Below are positions 23,936 to 37,300 of a stretch of 64,000 bases of DNA, piece by piece. This DNA comes from Crocodylus rhombifer (lineage: Eukaryota; Chordata; Crocodylia; Crocodylidae), in contig JAVSML010024609.1 in NCBI GenBank assembly GCA_038503035.1, positions 973,656 through 1,037,655 on the forward strand, given 5' to 3'. Position 1 is the first letter of the stretch, and every line of letters begins with the position of its first letter. The notes under the pieces were generated by a model. It had not been told where the DNA came from and did not search any database. It saw only the letters and a program-made list of their open reading frames with translations. Both the position numbers and the translations under genes were made by a program.

Positions 23936-26216
23936 ATCAGAGAGAGATTTGCAAATGGCTTTCAGATCTTGTAGTTTGCAATTTAGTTGTTTTTAATTAA
24001 AGCATTTTAGCCCTCTGTGTTTGTAATCCTGTTGTTCCTTATAGGTATATAGAAAAGTGGTCTTAACAAAAGGAGAAAAATGATTTCCTCAAAACAATTG
24101 CTATTCTTTGATTCTGCTGCTAAACTACACTATGTCTAATATAACATATGGTATAGCATAATGTCTGCCTCTGGAATTGACACCTAACGTATCAATCAAA
24201 TATTCCTAGGGCTTACCCAGGCTGAAACCATGAAAGTAAAAGCATTTTTTTTGTAAATGATCTTGCACAAAAGGAATAGGAAATTTTTTTTAAGTGATTT
24301 CTTTTTGACCAAGATTGAATAAACATTAAGAAAATCCTATATATGCAAATCAGTCCTAAATGTAAGAAATTTTCCAACAGGTATAATCCAGGTATTAGTG
24401 TGTGTGAAAGTGCAAATCTTGCTCACTAGCTTGATGTGCTATTCAGTGTGTAAATCATGTGTTTTGTAATAGTGAAATATTTTGGTTAATTTTATTTCAA
24501 TTGCTCACTGTGAATCTCTTGCACTTGGGTGAATGCTTTCACATTAACTCTGCTAACTGCCAGCAATCTGCATGAAATCTCATCTTGTATGTCTTTTTTT
24601 CTGTGTTTTCTTTCCTTTCCTCTACTTGCTACTTTGCCCGTTATTAATAGGATCAGCCTATATGCACAACGAGTCGTGCCTCTGCCATGATGTCCGCTCC
24701 TATCTTCATTTTTCTGCAAGTTTTCATATGGTGTGGATGGTCAGTTACTTTCTCTATTTTTTTTGGTTTTCTTTTTTGTTCTTTGCTTAATAAAACTTGG
24801 CAAACTTTTTTTACTAACTAACACATAAAAGAAAACAGAACGTAATGAGTCCCTGAAGCAGCAATCTGGAGCACATTATCGTACCAGTGTTAAGCAGAAT
24901 TAAGTACTAAAAAAAAAACCAGTGGGAAGCCTTGTAAATCAGAATTAATAGAACCATGGGACCTCTTCCGTAATAAACACAATAGACACAAAATACTATT
25001 GGCTTTGTAGAGCAGCAGTATTTGAGCTTGTATACATATAACCCTATATTGATGCTATTCCTTGTCATGCTAGTCCTTCAAAATATTTATTGCCTCCTTT
25101 GTCCCTGAAAATGACCAAAAGAGAGAAGGAAGAAGAAGGGGAACAGGAAAAAAGCTAAAGGCCAACTTTCTGCATAGAAATAAAGAAAGGTGCTAAGGCA
25201 ATGACAATACCTGCAAATATAAAGATATAAATTGGAAAACATAATTGGCTGCTCTTTGCTGCGTTTAGAGTTTAGAGATTCACGATCCAAATAATATTCA
25301 TTGATTAACCTGAATCTATAAATACGAAACTTCTTAAGTTTACTGTAACTGTTATCCAGCATAACACAGCGTTATCATCAAAATAAAAGCAGTTTCTTCT
25401 GATGAAAATATGCTATATATGTAGATTAGAACCTGAAGGTCATCTCTGTGACCTGGAATGTTACTGCGTAGACATACTCTAGGTTCACAAAGAAATACCA
25501 ACCTCTTTTCCATGTTATGTTTAATTGTTTAAGAACTCTTAGGTACCACAGTCACTGTACATATACAGAAGAACTAGGGATTCATATGAGGCTATTCTTC
25601 CATCCTTATGCAAAAGGTTTCAAAATATGGAGGGATCACTACAACTTCTCATCAAGCCACTAGGGGGAGATGCTTCCATGACTATCTCCGTAGAGCTAAC
25701 AATGGAAAGAACAAATAAAATAAACTGAATTATCATGTTAATATAATAATTCTCAATGTGAAAAATATAATATGTACATTGAATTTATTTAAAAGCTGTT
25801 AGAAATGTTTAAAGAGGGGTTTTTTTAATAATGTTTTGTTTGAAGGTAAGTACATATAGTTATGGGGCTAGAGTATTACCTGAATTTAATAATAATAAGA
25901 AAAAAATAAAACCAGCGCAGTCAAAAATGTTCCTAGAGAGTTCATCATCTTCAGTACTGGGAAAAGTTAAAACTAAAACTTAATACTTCGATAGTTCTGT
26001 TTTTTTCTAAGTATTATGTCATGTATTAAATGATCTCGGGAGTAGAAAAGTTTCTATCAGTGTAGTTCAAGGCTGTGAGAGAGAATGAAAGTTCCTTCTC
26101 CAATAATAGCCAGATCTCACATAAAACTATAAAACACCAAATTCTTGTTCAGGTCAAGTGGTATCTTAAATTGCCGCTGGTCAAATGTAATGCAATTAAG
26201 TATACTACATAAAGGG

Positions 26217-26290
26217 TGTATCTACACATGCACTTTACTGCACAATTGACTAATTAGCTCCACAGTAAAGCTGTATACACATGGTTCGTC
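26217..26290. repeat. Small hairpin repeat with TCTACACATG terminus
   Basis: GGGTGTATCTACACATGCAC at the left and CAGTAAAGCTGTATACACATGG at the right (18 of these bases are at 26265-26284) pair imperfectly across a short loop. The internal CACTTTACTGCA and CTCCACAGTAAAGC motifs recur at 27440-27480. Confidence 0.4.
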
Positions 26291-27066
26291 ATTAGGGCAC
26301 AGTCAACTAACTCCACCATAAGATAATACTGTCAGGGAGCCCCCGACAAGTACTATCTTACAGTAGAGTCATTTACTGCGCAGAAAGCTTGTGTGGGTGA
26401 TAACTGACACCGCAGCAGCTTGAGCTGAGACAGAGCAGCCACAGGCTGGCAGCAGGTTTAGACAGTCAGCCACATGGCTGTGCACTTCTCATGCCCCAGC
26501 CAGCCCTCCACTGCCCAGTGCTACCGCCCGGACCAGCCGAGCCTGCCGCAAGCATGAGGCTGCTCCACCCCAACTCAAACTAATGTGGTTCCAGGTGCAA
26601 GTATGCAAGAGTAGCATAATCTGAATCTGACGTTAATTTCTAATGTTCGGTGCTTAGGAAGCCATTTTAAAATGCCCATAAAATGAAGTGCAAAAAATAC
26701 AGTTTTAACTGAAAAGCTTTCAGCAGCAGTATTATAGCTGCAGAGAATTGCTTTTGTTCATCAATACTACTCTTACTAATCTTTTGATTTTGAAGGCAAG
26801 GTCTCATGTGGTTTAAATCAGTGTAGCTCTGTTGAAGGTCCTGAAGCCAATGCTGATTGACAACAGTTAACAGGTTCACTTATCATAGTTTTCTTTTTTT
26901 TTCCTTGTAAACCAAAATTGCCTTCTTCAACCTCTCAAAGGAGTTATCTGTGCTATTTCTATTACGTTTATAGACCTGGTAAATGAAAACAGCCTACAAG
27001 TTTCTGAACACCTTATGTGAGAAGCTGTACTCCCTCTACTCCCACTCATAACCATGGAGGTGGGGG

Positions 27067-27500
27067 AGGTACATCTACACGTGCAGTTAGGACAAAGAAA
27101 TAAACTCCAGCACAGTTCACACTGCAGTTTATTTATCCTGGGTGCAGCATTTACACATGCTCCCAGGCCCGCAGCATGTTGAGCAAGGACAGACCAGGCA
27201 TGGGTGGCAGTGGGCCAGGGGGTCAGCCTGCCAGCCTGGAGCTGCCCTGATTCAGCATGCTGTGGAGGGGCTGGACTAGCCAGCAAGCAGTGCCCCAGCC
27301 AGTCCTGGTCATCATCTACATGTGTGTTACAGTGGTGGAAGTTACTCTGCTGTAGGATGTACTTGTCCCAGACCGTACTATCCTGTGGCAGAGTTAATTA
27401 ATTTACTGTGTCCTAATATGACCACACATATTGATGGTGACACTTTACTGCAGATCTAATCAATCAACTCCACATTAAAGCATACGTGTAGATTCATCCC
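27067..27500. mobile_element. Short TIR element (MITE-like)
   Basis: The left end GGTACATCTACACGTGCAG and the right end CATACGTGTAGATTCATCC are inverted repeats, about 14 of 19 positions matching. The length of 434 bp, no coding capacity and the shared end motif (TCTACAYRTGCA) make a non-autonomous DNA transposon likely. No clear target duplication was seen. Confidence 0.5.
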
Positions 27501-29416
27501 GAAGCAGTCAGTGTCCTGAAACGTAGCATGTTTCAGGATTGGATCAAAATTAATTTGTTCCTTTTTAAATGATCTGCCAGTGCATCTATCAATACATCTT
27601 ATATTTCGATTACTAGTCTTGCCCAAAAAATATTGCAGCAGGCTGTTTTCAGTAGCTAGGCAAGAGGTTTTGTCTTGCTTACGAGCATTTTACACAACTG
27701 TTGTAAGTCACTTTACAAATTGCATTTTACCAAGAGAAATAAAGTAACAATAAGTATAGTCTACTCACTATTATGCAAGAAAATTATTGATTAGAACAAT
27801 TGAAAATTAATATAAATGGGAAATATCTTGGTATTGCTAGCAGGATGAAAAAATATGTATTTAAGAATGGTAGTTGAAGACAGCTGTATTTTGCTGAATC
27901 CTGAGGAAATTTGCCATGTAGCATGCAGTTGTTAAATAGTCTGCAGTTGTTTTTAAAAAGTCTGTGTTGACAGTAATTATCTTTAAGGTAACTAGCAGCT
28001 AAAAGTCCGAAACTGGAAAGCCTTGGCTGTGAAGATCCTACCTTTTGGTTCTCTTTGTAGAGTGCTTAGAGAACAAGTACAGGTTCCACAATTAAGTCTC
28101 CTATGTACAAGTTAAAAAATATAATTATTACTATAATAGTTTATGACGTTAAAATACATTTATCTGCAGTTTGTTTCTGAGGGGCAACACGAGTTTTTCA
28201 CATTTTTAACAATCTACATTATCTTCCAGTAGCTCTTGTTATTAGTTACCCCAATACACCTTTTGTACAAGCATTCATTGCTAATCTGAAGGGACTGAAT
28301 TAGTATTGGACTGCATAAAATGAACCCCCCCATTATCATTATGGTAGGACTGCTGCCTAGAGGCATAACTAGCCGGGGTTTATGGCCTGGGCAACCCCTG
28401 CTGGAGAGCAGGGGGAGAGAGCGGGTAAGATGCTGCTGAGTGCCACAGTAGTTATTGCTACTACAGCAGCGGCGCAGGGTCCATGTACCTGACTGCTCCT
28501 GGGTTGTGCAGAATGCAGAGCTGCCATTCTGCAAACTGTCACCTGGGGCTAGCACCCAGCTTACCCAGCCCACCTTCTGCTACTGCTGCTGTCTAACTGG
28601 AAGAGACATCTGGATTTGTCTCTTCTTCCACTTGTAGCTCCGAGCACTTGCTGCTGAAGAGAATTGGCAAGCAGTACCTAATTTTAGGAAATTTGTGCTG
28701 CCAAGATGTATAGTAGTAGGCAAAAAGGATTCTTTTCAGTGAGGGAAACATGTTATTGCAAATGCTAAGTAAAAATATAATATAGGAACCTTTTCTCTGC
28801 CATGCCATTCTTATTTAGTATTTCCCCATTCTATACATATGGGGAAATACTGGTTTCATAAGCTGGAAAAAAATAGGTCCTATGCCATCATTCCTGGCAG
28901 ATATGGAGAAGAGAGTGACCATGATGTTACAAATAACAAAGCTTTGTGAAAGAAAGTGATCTTGTATATTTTGAAGGGAAGTCTACAAAGCTGTGGTGCC
29001 ACTGAGCTTGACTCTGTGCTCAGACCACTTTTCCCCAAATTCCATTTCCTTCCATGATATCATCCTTCATTTACTTCCTACATCTGAATGGAATCACACT
29101 CTCCTTTATTTTTTTCTTTTCACTTCTTCATTCTTTCCTGTATGTACCCACTTAAGCATACAGGAATTTTGACAATTGCAATGCACAGTGTTACAAAATA
29201 CACAATAGTTTGAATAAGATTCACCGATTCATTCCTTACTGTGCACATTTCTCCCTAGATTAGGATAGTAAAAACTAGCCAAGTCCCACAGAAGTTCTTC
29301 TGTTTCTGAGTTGTGACAGGCAAAACTTCATATATATGCCCAATGGCCACTGGTCTATAAGCCTTAGAAATTCTAAGTAATTTAAGACAAATAGTACATC
29401 CAAAATATAGAAAAAT

Positions 29417-29436
29417 AATTGTGTGTGTGTGTGTGT
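29417..29436 (+). repeat. (GT)n microsatellite
   Basis: A simple GT dinucleotide run of about nine units in the long intron. Confidence 0.85.
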
Positions 29437-30122
29437 ATAAACTTGTCACACTTGTATTTGAACTGCTTAATTCACACAAGCATGATGAATATGGTGTGAA
29501 GCCTTTTTAACTCAGAGCTTCTGAGGCATCTTCCATGATTGTGAGGCAGTAAAACTCTGAGAAATTGAAGCAGTATAGAATCAAAGTAATTTTTTTTCAA
29601 ATCCAATATTTAAAAAAGGAAAGCTGTAACAAAATTCACCCCAGTTTCTTCAACCATAACTTATAATAGAAGGGATCATCCATCAGTATACTCTCCACAG
29701 TATCTGATCTAATACAAAGGTAACAAATAAACACTGGTTACTGAGCTCATTCTGACTTAGAAATCTATCTATGTCATTAGTATTTAAACCAGGTGCTATT
29801 TTTAATAAACTGACACTTTTCCCTCCATGTTATAACCAACCAATGTGCAGTTTTGCTTTATGCCCTTGATTTTCCTTCATGCATGTGCCTTCATGTCTAT
29901 AGTATACCTGTCCACCTGCAGTTATGTTATATGATAATGGGTTTTTGCTCCCTGATTAATTTATATGAGTTACCCTCTCGTAATATGATTTTTTCTTAGT
30001 GGTTGTAATGTTCAGGAAGATGCAGCTGGTTTATTTTTAGGTGTTGTGGATAGAAATCCAGCTATGTATCAAGTCACAATGCAAGCCCCAAAAGAAAGTA
30101 AATGGAGCCAAACTAAATAACT

Positions 30123-30495
30123 CTAAGGCTAGGGACAGATGTTACACGTACACTGGAATAAGTGATCAGAAATTGGTTCAAATTTGTAACCAAACTGAAG
30201 TTTGGTGCATGTAAGCTGCTTTGAAAATGGCCAAAACCAGTTTAAGAAAATCTGAATGATTGCATCCCAAGATGCTTTGCACCTCCTCCCAGAAACCCCT
30301 TCTCATAGGGTGGGCAGGCTAGCCTTGGCCCAAACTGTCTGCCCTGGCTAAGCAGGGAGGCAGTGCCCCCTAGCTTGGCCACTGTAAGCATGCGGCTGCA
30401 TTTCAGAATCAAAAATGAATGTCTGCTCACTTACTGATCAGTTCAGTCTATGCAGCTCAGACTAACCTTCAAAGATTGAATTAACCCAGCCTTAG
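30123..30495. mobile_element. TIR element, short copy of the 59837-61310 family
   Basis: The ends CTAAGGCTAGGG (left) and CCCAGCCTTAG (right) are inverted repeats. The left subterminal sequence (GGGACAGATGTTACAC, then AAGTGATCAGAAATTGGTT) and the right one (ACCTTCAAAGATTGAATTAA, plus-strand reading, from CTAACCTTC) match the element at 59837-61310. The interior is much shorter, so it is a deletion derivative. Confidence 0.65.
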
Positions 30496-32634
30496 GATTT
30501 TTGACTGCCTTTACTTAGCCTAAAATCCAGTACATCGTCATGTCATAACATCTCACTCATCTCACAAATCTGGTGCAACAAACTTCATTTTTGACTCATT
30601 TGTTGACCAGCAACGTTAGGAAGTTTGAACTTACAGGATACTACCAGGAAAAAAAGCCAAAATAATGGAAATAAATTCAACAATCAAACAAAAGCATCAT
30701 AGAACGGGCCCTTATTGATAACAGAATCAAGCCTCAGATGTTTTCTTTAAGAGAAAATAAGAATTAGAAACACTTGGATATATATTTTAAAAGAAAATCC
30801 ATGAACGTTCACTAACGTGGCTAGTCTTATCAGCCTTAACTCTTGGAGCATTGAAAAACCACAGAACTCTTTTTATTCTAAAAAGTCTTTGATTTTCTTA
30901 GAGATAGCTTTTACAACATGTCTGGCAAGGGATGTTTCAAATCCACTCTTTATGTAGATAATGGTCTAAACGTTCCAAATATGTACTAAATGTCTTTCAA
31001 ATCCTTTGAAGATGCTTGTAGTACAAATGGCTGGTTTCCTTAGTTTATCTACTCTGAAACAGGTCTTGAAACCTTACAGAGAGATGCTACATCTTTGTAG
31101 CTTCTATCCTGATAGGAAGCTCTGTTGGCAAAGGGAATTGAGGTCTACAACCAAAAAGTCTTTGCAGGAAACCTCATGAACAAATAAGCTTAGGAAAAAA
31201 CTTGACTTCACCCTACATTTATCGTGTGATTGGTTACCAGAGTTTCCTTTAGAGCTGAACCTCTGAAGTTTGGACAAAAAAACCAACATGGGCCAAATCC
31301 TTATGTGGTATAAATCAGTGCAGATTCACTGGTATTAAAACCAGTGCCATCAGGTGTAAACTTTCTTTCAACACTTAACATTAAACTAACTCTTTCTTGA
31401 GCTCCAGTAGGTCATTACTGTCCATAGTGAAGAGTTTCAGGGAGAAACTGTAGAAGGTGGATAGTACAGATGCATCAAATATGGGTCCTTTTACTCAATA
31501 ATAAAGATACAGTAAAAAAAATGGAAAATTGAAAAAACTTTGTGTTGGTTGTCAAAAGAAGTGTAAAGATGGCCCTATTCTTTTAGCTACTTCTGAATCT
31601 CTCAGGCATGGGGAAATTCTTACGAGACACTGCACTGTTGTTGGGTGTTCATGTTCAGAACCACTTACGAAACTCTGGGTAGTTAGGTATCAGCCTTAAG
31701 AACCAAGGAGTCATGACGATGGCAAAGGGGAAAAGTCCATACATCAAGTGCATCTTAGTCAGATCCAGAAATCAGGTCCATAATCTTAACTATGTTGGCA
31801 GACATAAAAGACTTCATCTATGTCTGGTAAGCTAAGGGCCTGCCTGAGAGAATACAAGGGGCCGGAGTTATGATGTGCTTCAAGAGCTATGGTTCCTGGA
31901 TGGCATCATGAACCTTGGAGGCCATTAGCTGTCAGAGCAGTGCAATAGCCAACCCAGCCCCTAATCAGCCCCAGCAAAACATAAAGGGGCATCTAGCTTA
32001 GCCAAAGTGAAGTATGTGTTGTCTGTGATTTGTAGAGAGAGCCGTAAGTCAACATGAGGTTTGTTCCTGTACTTGAAAGCAGCAACAGGAATTGAAGAAG
32101 AGCATTGTGCTGTCTTTGGTCTGGTTGTACTGTGTGCTCCTTTTGAGTGCAGGTCTATACAGGAGTGCTAGAGATAAATTTGTTTGCAACTAGGCTGCTT
32201 CTCTTACCACGGATAATTCACTACTCTTCTATCTTGACTTGCAGCAGGGTCTTTTTGGAAGACCCACTATGTCTGTTCAAAAACTTAAACTGGTTGAACT
32301 ATTTTGCACGAGATAAAAATGTATCTGCTGGTTTTAACAAACACTGTTTCTTGGCTCAGTGAATATCCACAGTAGGTCTTGTATTTATTTGTTTTTCTAT
32401 TTAGGAGGTGGTCTAGAACTACTTTCTCTGTCCTTTTTAAAAAGAGCATTTAGATTATGGCTCCAAGAATTATTTGCAGTTTTTTGGAAGGAAAACAATA
32501 TATCTGAAACCAAAATCTACCCTGCAAGGGTAGTTCAACAAATGAGAGCCTAAAGCATAGCTTATTTCAGTAGATAGATATCTGTTGTTTACTTCAGTTA
32601 AGGCTGAATTATCTTATTTTTTTTCTTACAACAG

Positions 32635-32751
32635 GAAGATTCAACAGACTGTGGTGGGGTCTCTGGTCTGAACCCATCACTTTGGTCTATGATTGGAATC
32701 CAGTTTGTCCTGCTTTGGCTGTTATCTGGTAGCAGACACTGTCAGTTATGA
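32635..32751 (+). CDS. CACNA2D1: CACNA2D1 terminal coding exon (GPI-anchor signal and stop)
   Basis: The acceptor TTTCTTACAACAG ends at 32634, and the reading frame runs 38 codons to TGA at 32749-32751. The peptide is EDSTDCGGVSGLNPSLWSMI then GIQFVLLWLLSGSRHCQL. Small residues (GGVSG) followed by a spacer and a hydrophobic stretch (SMIGIQFVLLWLL) form the GPI-attachment signal expected for alpha2/delta proteins. The hydrophobic segment would be removed on anchor addition. The intron before it is 10.3 kb, the longest in the window. Confidence 0.95.
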   Translation, partial: EDSTDCGGVSGLNPSLWSMIGIQFVLLWLLSGSRHCQL

Positions 32752-35700
32752 CCCTGTTAAACCAAAACCTGCATACCTAATCAAGACCCTGCCAAAACAT
32801 TAGCTCTCGGTTTCATTTTAAAAGGGGTCAACTATTCAAACAGCAGAAGAACAGCAATGCCCGTGACTTGGTATCACTCTGTACAAAAGACTCAAAAGGG
32901 TACCCACAGTGGCTGCATGTTGGAGTCAGATCCTTAAACTTGTGTGAATGCTGCATCATCTATGCCATCTGAACAGAATTTGTGTGTGCTTCATGGAGGA
33001 ATCTTAATTTGTTGGTTATGGTATCATTGATGACTTCATGTATAAGGGCTCCCCTTAGGTAGCTTATGGTCCATATGATTTCTGTTTATTTTGAACTTAA
33101 CTTTGCATTTGTTGCAGACCTTGCAACAGTTCTTCATGAGCACTAGTAAAGATGTTATTTCTTGAATGCTCTTTCTTCACTTTATTCAGACCCTCACAGC
33201 TGCTGTGAACATCAGTTGTGTCCAGAATATATAATCGACTCCAGTTCATCCAAAATGGTTTAGGGATATGAAAATATTGGCTAGTTGTCTTCAGAAATTC
33301 ACCGTGACTGAAATGCCTTATGCTGAGTGGCTGGTTCTGCCAAAATTAATCAAAACGGGTGGCCCGCTAAGTTTTGGTAGGTTCTTAAACTGTTGGTTTA
33401 AAAACCAAATAAAATCAAGCAAGCAAGAAGCTACTGAATTTAGACATATAAAGGTGCTTGGGAGTTCAATGTTTTAACAAAACCAGTGGTTTTCCTCTTA
33501 AATTTAGTGTCATGTCCCCTTCACAAAAATGTTAATTTTGATGTAATATTCTCCCGTTTCTTCACAGTGCAGTTACATAATGCTAGTCAAATCCTTCAAA
33601 ATGCTCAAACAAAAAACTTGTGAATAAAAAAATGTCTTTGTGATTATTGAACGTTGGTTTCCAAGGGTATTTTGCATGATGATGCTGCTACTTTATTGTT
33701 TTTGAGGTTTTTTTTTCTTTTTGATGGTAGAGTGTAGTCCATTGAAAAGGTAAATGAGTGATTTTTTTGTTGTGTGAGAAACTAAACATTGCAATGTGAT
33801 GCGAATAAATCATCATAAATTATATTGTTAAACGAAGCTCTGAATATACTGTGCAATGAAAAAGCTAAGAAAGTAATTTAGTTGCCTGGTAAAAGAAATG
33901 AGGTGGGTTTTATACAGATTAGTGCTCTCATATGAAAACCTGTGTACAGATATTTTACGTATATATAAATCAGATCTGACGCATTTATTTTTGAAGAGTA
34001 TATGTTCTCAAAGATTCATACCAGGTTCCCCCTTTGTTTCTACAATACAGTTGCACCTGTAATATTAAACCTCTAACTGTTGCTATTTTATATGGAAAAT
34101 AGCAAATTTAACAAAGCAAGATTTCCTGGTTGCTGAAATTAGAACATAATCTGAACAAATGGGGAGCCTTGAATCTATATGTATGCACATTGATCCTTGA
34201 TTGTGAATAATAATTAAAAAAAAAAACAGTTGTTTTTATACAACCTTGTTGGTGATACAAATTGGTGCCGTAAATTACAATATTACAGTGTAGAATAATG
34301 TAGATGCAAAATATGATTTGCGCTTTTTTCTAGTTTTCAAAACTAAACAGTATTGCAAGACAGCTAAACCAATGAATGTGCAACTCTGCTGATATTGTAC
34401 AATTCTGCTAACAGCTGCAATATGCAAATATTAATATGGTACAATAGCTCTTAAAAATAACAAAATGCAAAGCGTTGGTATGCATATGCTGGCAAATGAC
34501 TCTAATATAAATTTGATTACCTGAAAAATCTTGAAATTATTGGACATACCATGAAAGTTAGAGAAGTTCCTCAAACCCCATGGTATGACTTCAACAATTG
34601 ACTCTCTACTTGTAGCTGTGCCCATAGTTGGTTGGTTGTTTTTCACATGTACCCTTGGTTCCAGCTGTGTATGTTCTCATGTTTAGGAGTTCAATAGGGG
34701 AAACAATAAAAAAACAAACAAAAACCCCTTCCAATCTTTGTGTTGAATTATCACCATTGGCTTTTTGATCCATTTAGTATAGGCGTATGATTAAAAATAG
34801 AACTGACTGAGCTTGGTAGCTCCAGTTTATCTCCATTGAAGATGAGCTGATTTCACCTGCATGGAGTGAGGATTACAGCAAGACTTTCCAGTAGTTGCAA
34901 TTCTCTTCACCCTCCCTTCCCCTGCTGCCAAATGCTAGAATTTTTCCAACATTGAGGCTCTATCCTCCAAACCCCCAAACATGAAAAAATGACATGCTTA
35001 TAGGACGATCAAACTCTTAAGATTGCACATTAGTTTGTATTTGCTTTTTTTGATTACTTGAAAGATCTATTAAGTGCTTTATGTTTAAATAGTTCAACTT
35101 AGTTTTCCGGGGGGGAAAAAACATGTAATGGAAAAGTAAAATACTTTAACTTTTAAATCATGCATACTTGACTAGATTTGCTAGCATGTGTGAGCCATAT
35201 CCTGAGTTACTTAGGATAAGTACTTATAGGCGAATCCCAAAGGGAAGGGTGGTGTAGAACCATGCTGCCACAGGAGGACCACTGGTACCCGGTGTCTCTG
35301 CCCCTATCCGCTGAAGGTACAGTGCAGCCGTACATTAGGAGGAAAGGAATACCCTTACAAGACTGCGGGATAGGAATTCTTCCTGGCCCATGCGAGGAAC
35401 CCAGGGGCTCTTTGTATCTCTCTTGGCCCTCTCTTCTCCTTTAAAGTCAGTGGGAACTATGCTCTTAAATCACTCTGGCACTTTTGATAATCCCATTCTT
35501 TACAAGTACTCAGTCATCAAAGCTGGGCCTGTCTGATGATGGGCCCAATATTATTTTATTTTTTAATAAGGCTTACTACAAAAAAAATGAAGTCTGGCTG
35601 CTGTTTGCAGAGAGCTGTTTATTTTCTGGGTGTATGTAAATGATATCCAAATGTCTGAAAATGCACTATATAGATATATATATATAAAATATTTATCTGT

Positions 35701-37300
35701 GAGAAAACCAAACAAAATATAAACATTACCTTGGCCAAAGTGCTTGGATCCAGCTTTTAGAAACCACTTCTGTGAGTAGGAAAAGTTTTTTGTTGGTTAC
35801 AGGGAAGTTTGGTATGTATATTCTCTCATATAACAGAGTTTATGAAGGAACGCACTCAAATCCTTGGTTTTAACATGGAAAGTTTTTAAAATTATATTGT
35901 AAAAATTGCTTTAATATTTTTAGTTATTAAATAAGTTGAGTTGGTATTTGATTAAAGCCTCTAAACAAGAGCTACAGACAAGCTGTTTGAACTGTTTCGG
36001 TTTTACACAGTCATCTCATTACCTAATGTATATCTGACAAATAACCACAAATGGAGTCATTTTAGCATTGTACAAAACAACAACAAAATGGTATACGGAC
36101 TTAACATGAATGGTTTTTTCTCTTCTTTTTCATTTGAACAACCAGCATTACTGCCAAAACACAGATCGTGGTCCATATTTGTAACAGGTTTTTAACATGA
36201 CATAGCAAGTTTGATTGATGAGATTTTTAGGTCCCGGACCTTTAAGACTTTAGTATTATCTTTTTCATATTTCTAATGCTTGAGGCTTTATTGCTTAACT
36301 TGACAAGACCAGTGTTGCTGCCATTTGTAAGTTTTCCTATAATATTCCTTTTACTAACTTTAAAACTGGCCTTACTGGGTTCAAATAGGCAGTATCCCTT
36401 TTAAGTGACCTTTGCAACCCAAGTGTTACTTGCTGCATTTAAGAATTTTCAGTATCTTTTAGAGGACATTGAGACCCTTTGTTCCCCTTTACACTGACAC
36501 TCAGAAAGCTTAATTATTATTAGTAGCAGTATGTCTTAATTTTGAAACACTACATTAATCCCACCAGTCCTGCACATCCAGATGCTAACCTGCTAGTACT
36601 TATGACAATGCCCCTGCAAAAGTCTGTGATGCTTCTAGCTTGTCTACTGGAAGTGATATGTCAGGAACACTTTCTTAGTATAAAGTTTTTCCCTAGTTTC
36701 ATCAGACATCTAGGTCTTTAAACCAGGCCGTTTTTTTCCATGCCACAATGTTAATATTGTTAATATTCTGTGTACACTACTGTAAAAAGACTTAGACAAA
36801 GTATCTGAAAACAATTCAAGAGTTTCAAAGTGTTGGCCTCACCCTAATACCAGCTCCTTGCATCTGTGCTGCTTCTGGCTTTCCAAGAAAAGTATCATCT
36901 TGAAGAAATAATTTCACTGAGGCTAAAGGGATACTGTCTGCTGCAGATGCCATGACTTTGCAATTGTGATCTGACAAAGCTGTCTTCTCTTGTGTTGTAT
37001 GGAATGTCTGGATTATGCTTTCTGGGATATTTTTATTGAAATGCTCGGTGTGCATTCCTGCAAAAAAAGAAAAAAAAAACCTAAAAGGCTTGACTGCTCT
37101 TAGTGGCAAAAAGGTCTTTTCTCCCTTTTACTGTGTTCTCTTGACACTTTTGTGGAACTTGACAAGCCTGGGAAAAATAAAATTTTGTAAAAATTTGTAC
37201 AATAATGTTATAAAAAAGTTTATAATCCTAGAAATGTTGTGTTTAATTCTTGTGCAAAAACAGTATATTCAGAATAAAAGTTTATCATTTAAAATCAATT
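32752..37300 (+). other. CACNA2D1: Probable 3'UTR of CACNA2D1
   Basis: This is AT-rich non-coding sequence after the stop codon, with no recognised transposon until about 39 kb. That is compatible with a long, selected 3'UTR, as known for this gene in mammals. Earlier hexamers occur (AATAAA at about 33626, 33805 and 34708), so shorter isoforms are possible. The 3' end is inferred, not observed. Confidence 0.6.
37273..37278 (+). terminator. Candidate polyadenylation signal AATAAA
   Basis: AATAAA lies in AGAATAAAAGTTTATC, followed about 30-45 bp later by a GT-rich stretch (GTCTGGATGTATTGTTG) that resembles a downstream element. It is the best cleavage-signal arrangement after the stop codon. 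Upstream AATAAA copies lack a comparably clear GT-rich follow-up. Confidence 0.5.

Larger units (their letters stand above)
22358..32634. other. 10.3-kb intron before the terminal exon
   Basis: The largest intron in the window. It holds several short inverted-repeat elements (23141-23935, 26217-26290, 27067-27500), a TIR element (30123-30495), a GT microsatellite (29417-29436) and otherwise anonymous AT-rich DNA. No supported alternative exon was found, although an ORF near 24650 was considered. Confidence 0.6.
1..37300 (+). other. CACNA2D1: 3' portion of the alpha2/delta-1 calcium channel subunit gene (gene span)
   Basis: Fourteen consecutive GT-AG exons (4935 to 32751) join in one frame to about 407 residues. 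They match the C-terminal part of the alpha2/delta-1 auxiliary subunit of voltage-gated calcium channels, an extracellular, disulfide-linked, GPI-anchored protein that raises channel surface expression. Recognisable blocks include [79 protein letters not shown] and DCGGVSGLNPSLW. The DCGGVSGLNPSLW tail and the DDDD-acidic delta start favour subunit 1 over subunits 2, 3 and 4. Upstream exons, with the signal peptide, the VWA/MIDAS domain and the gabapentinoid-binding region, are outside the window. In mammals the next gene downstream is HGF, and no HGF exon was recognised here. A divergent paralogue of the alpha2/delta-1 class is an alternative. Confidence 0.93.

Noticed and set aside
24651..24745. 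Possible alternative exon encoding GSAYMHNESCLCHDVRSYLH, preceded by TTAATAG
   Set aside because: No resemblance to alpha2/delta proteins and a poor polypyrimidine context; the frame runs on into low-complexity T-rich codons. The exons on either side already join in frame.
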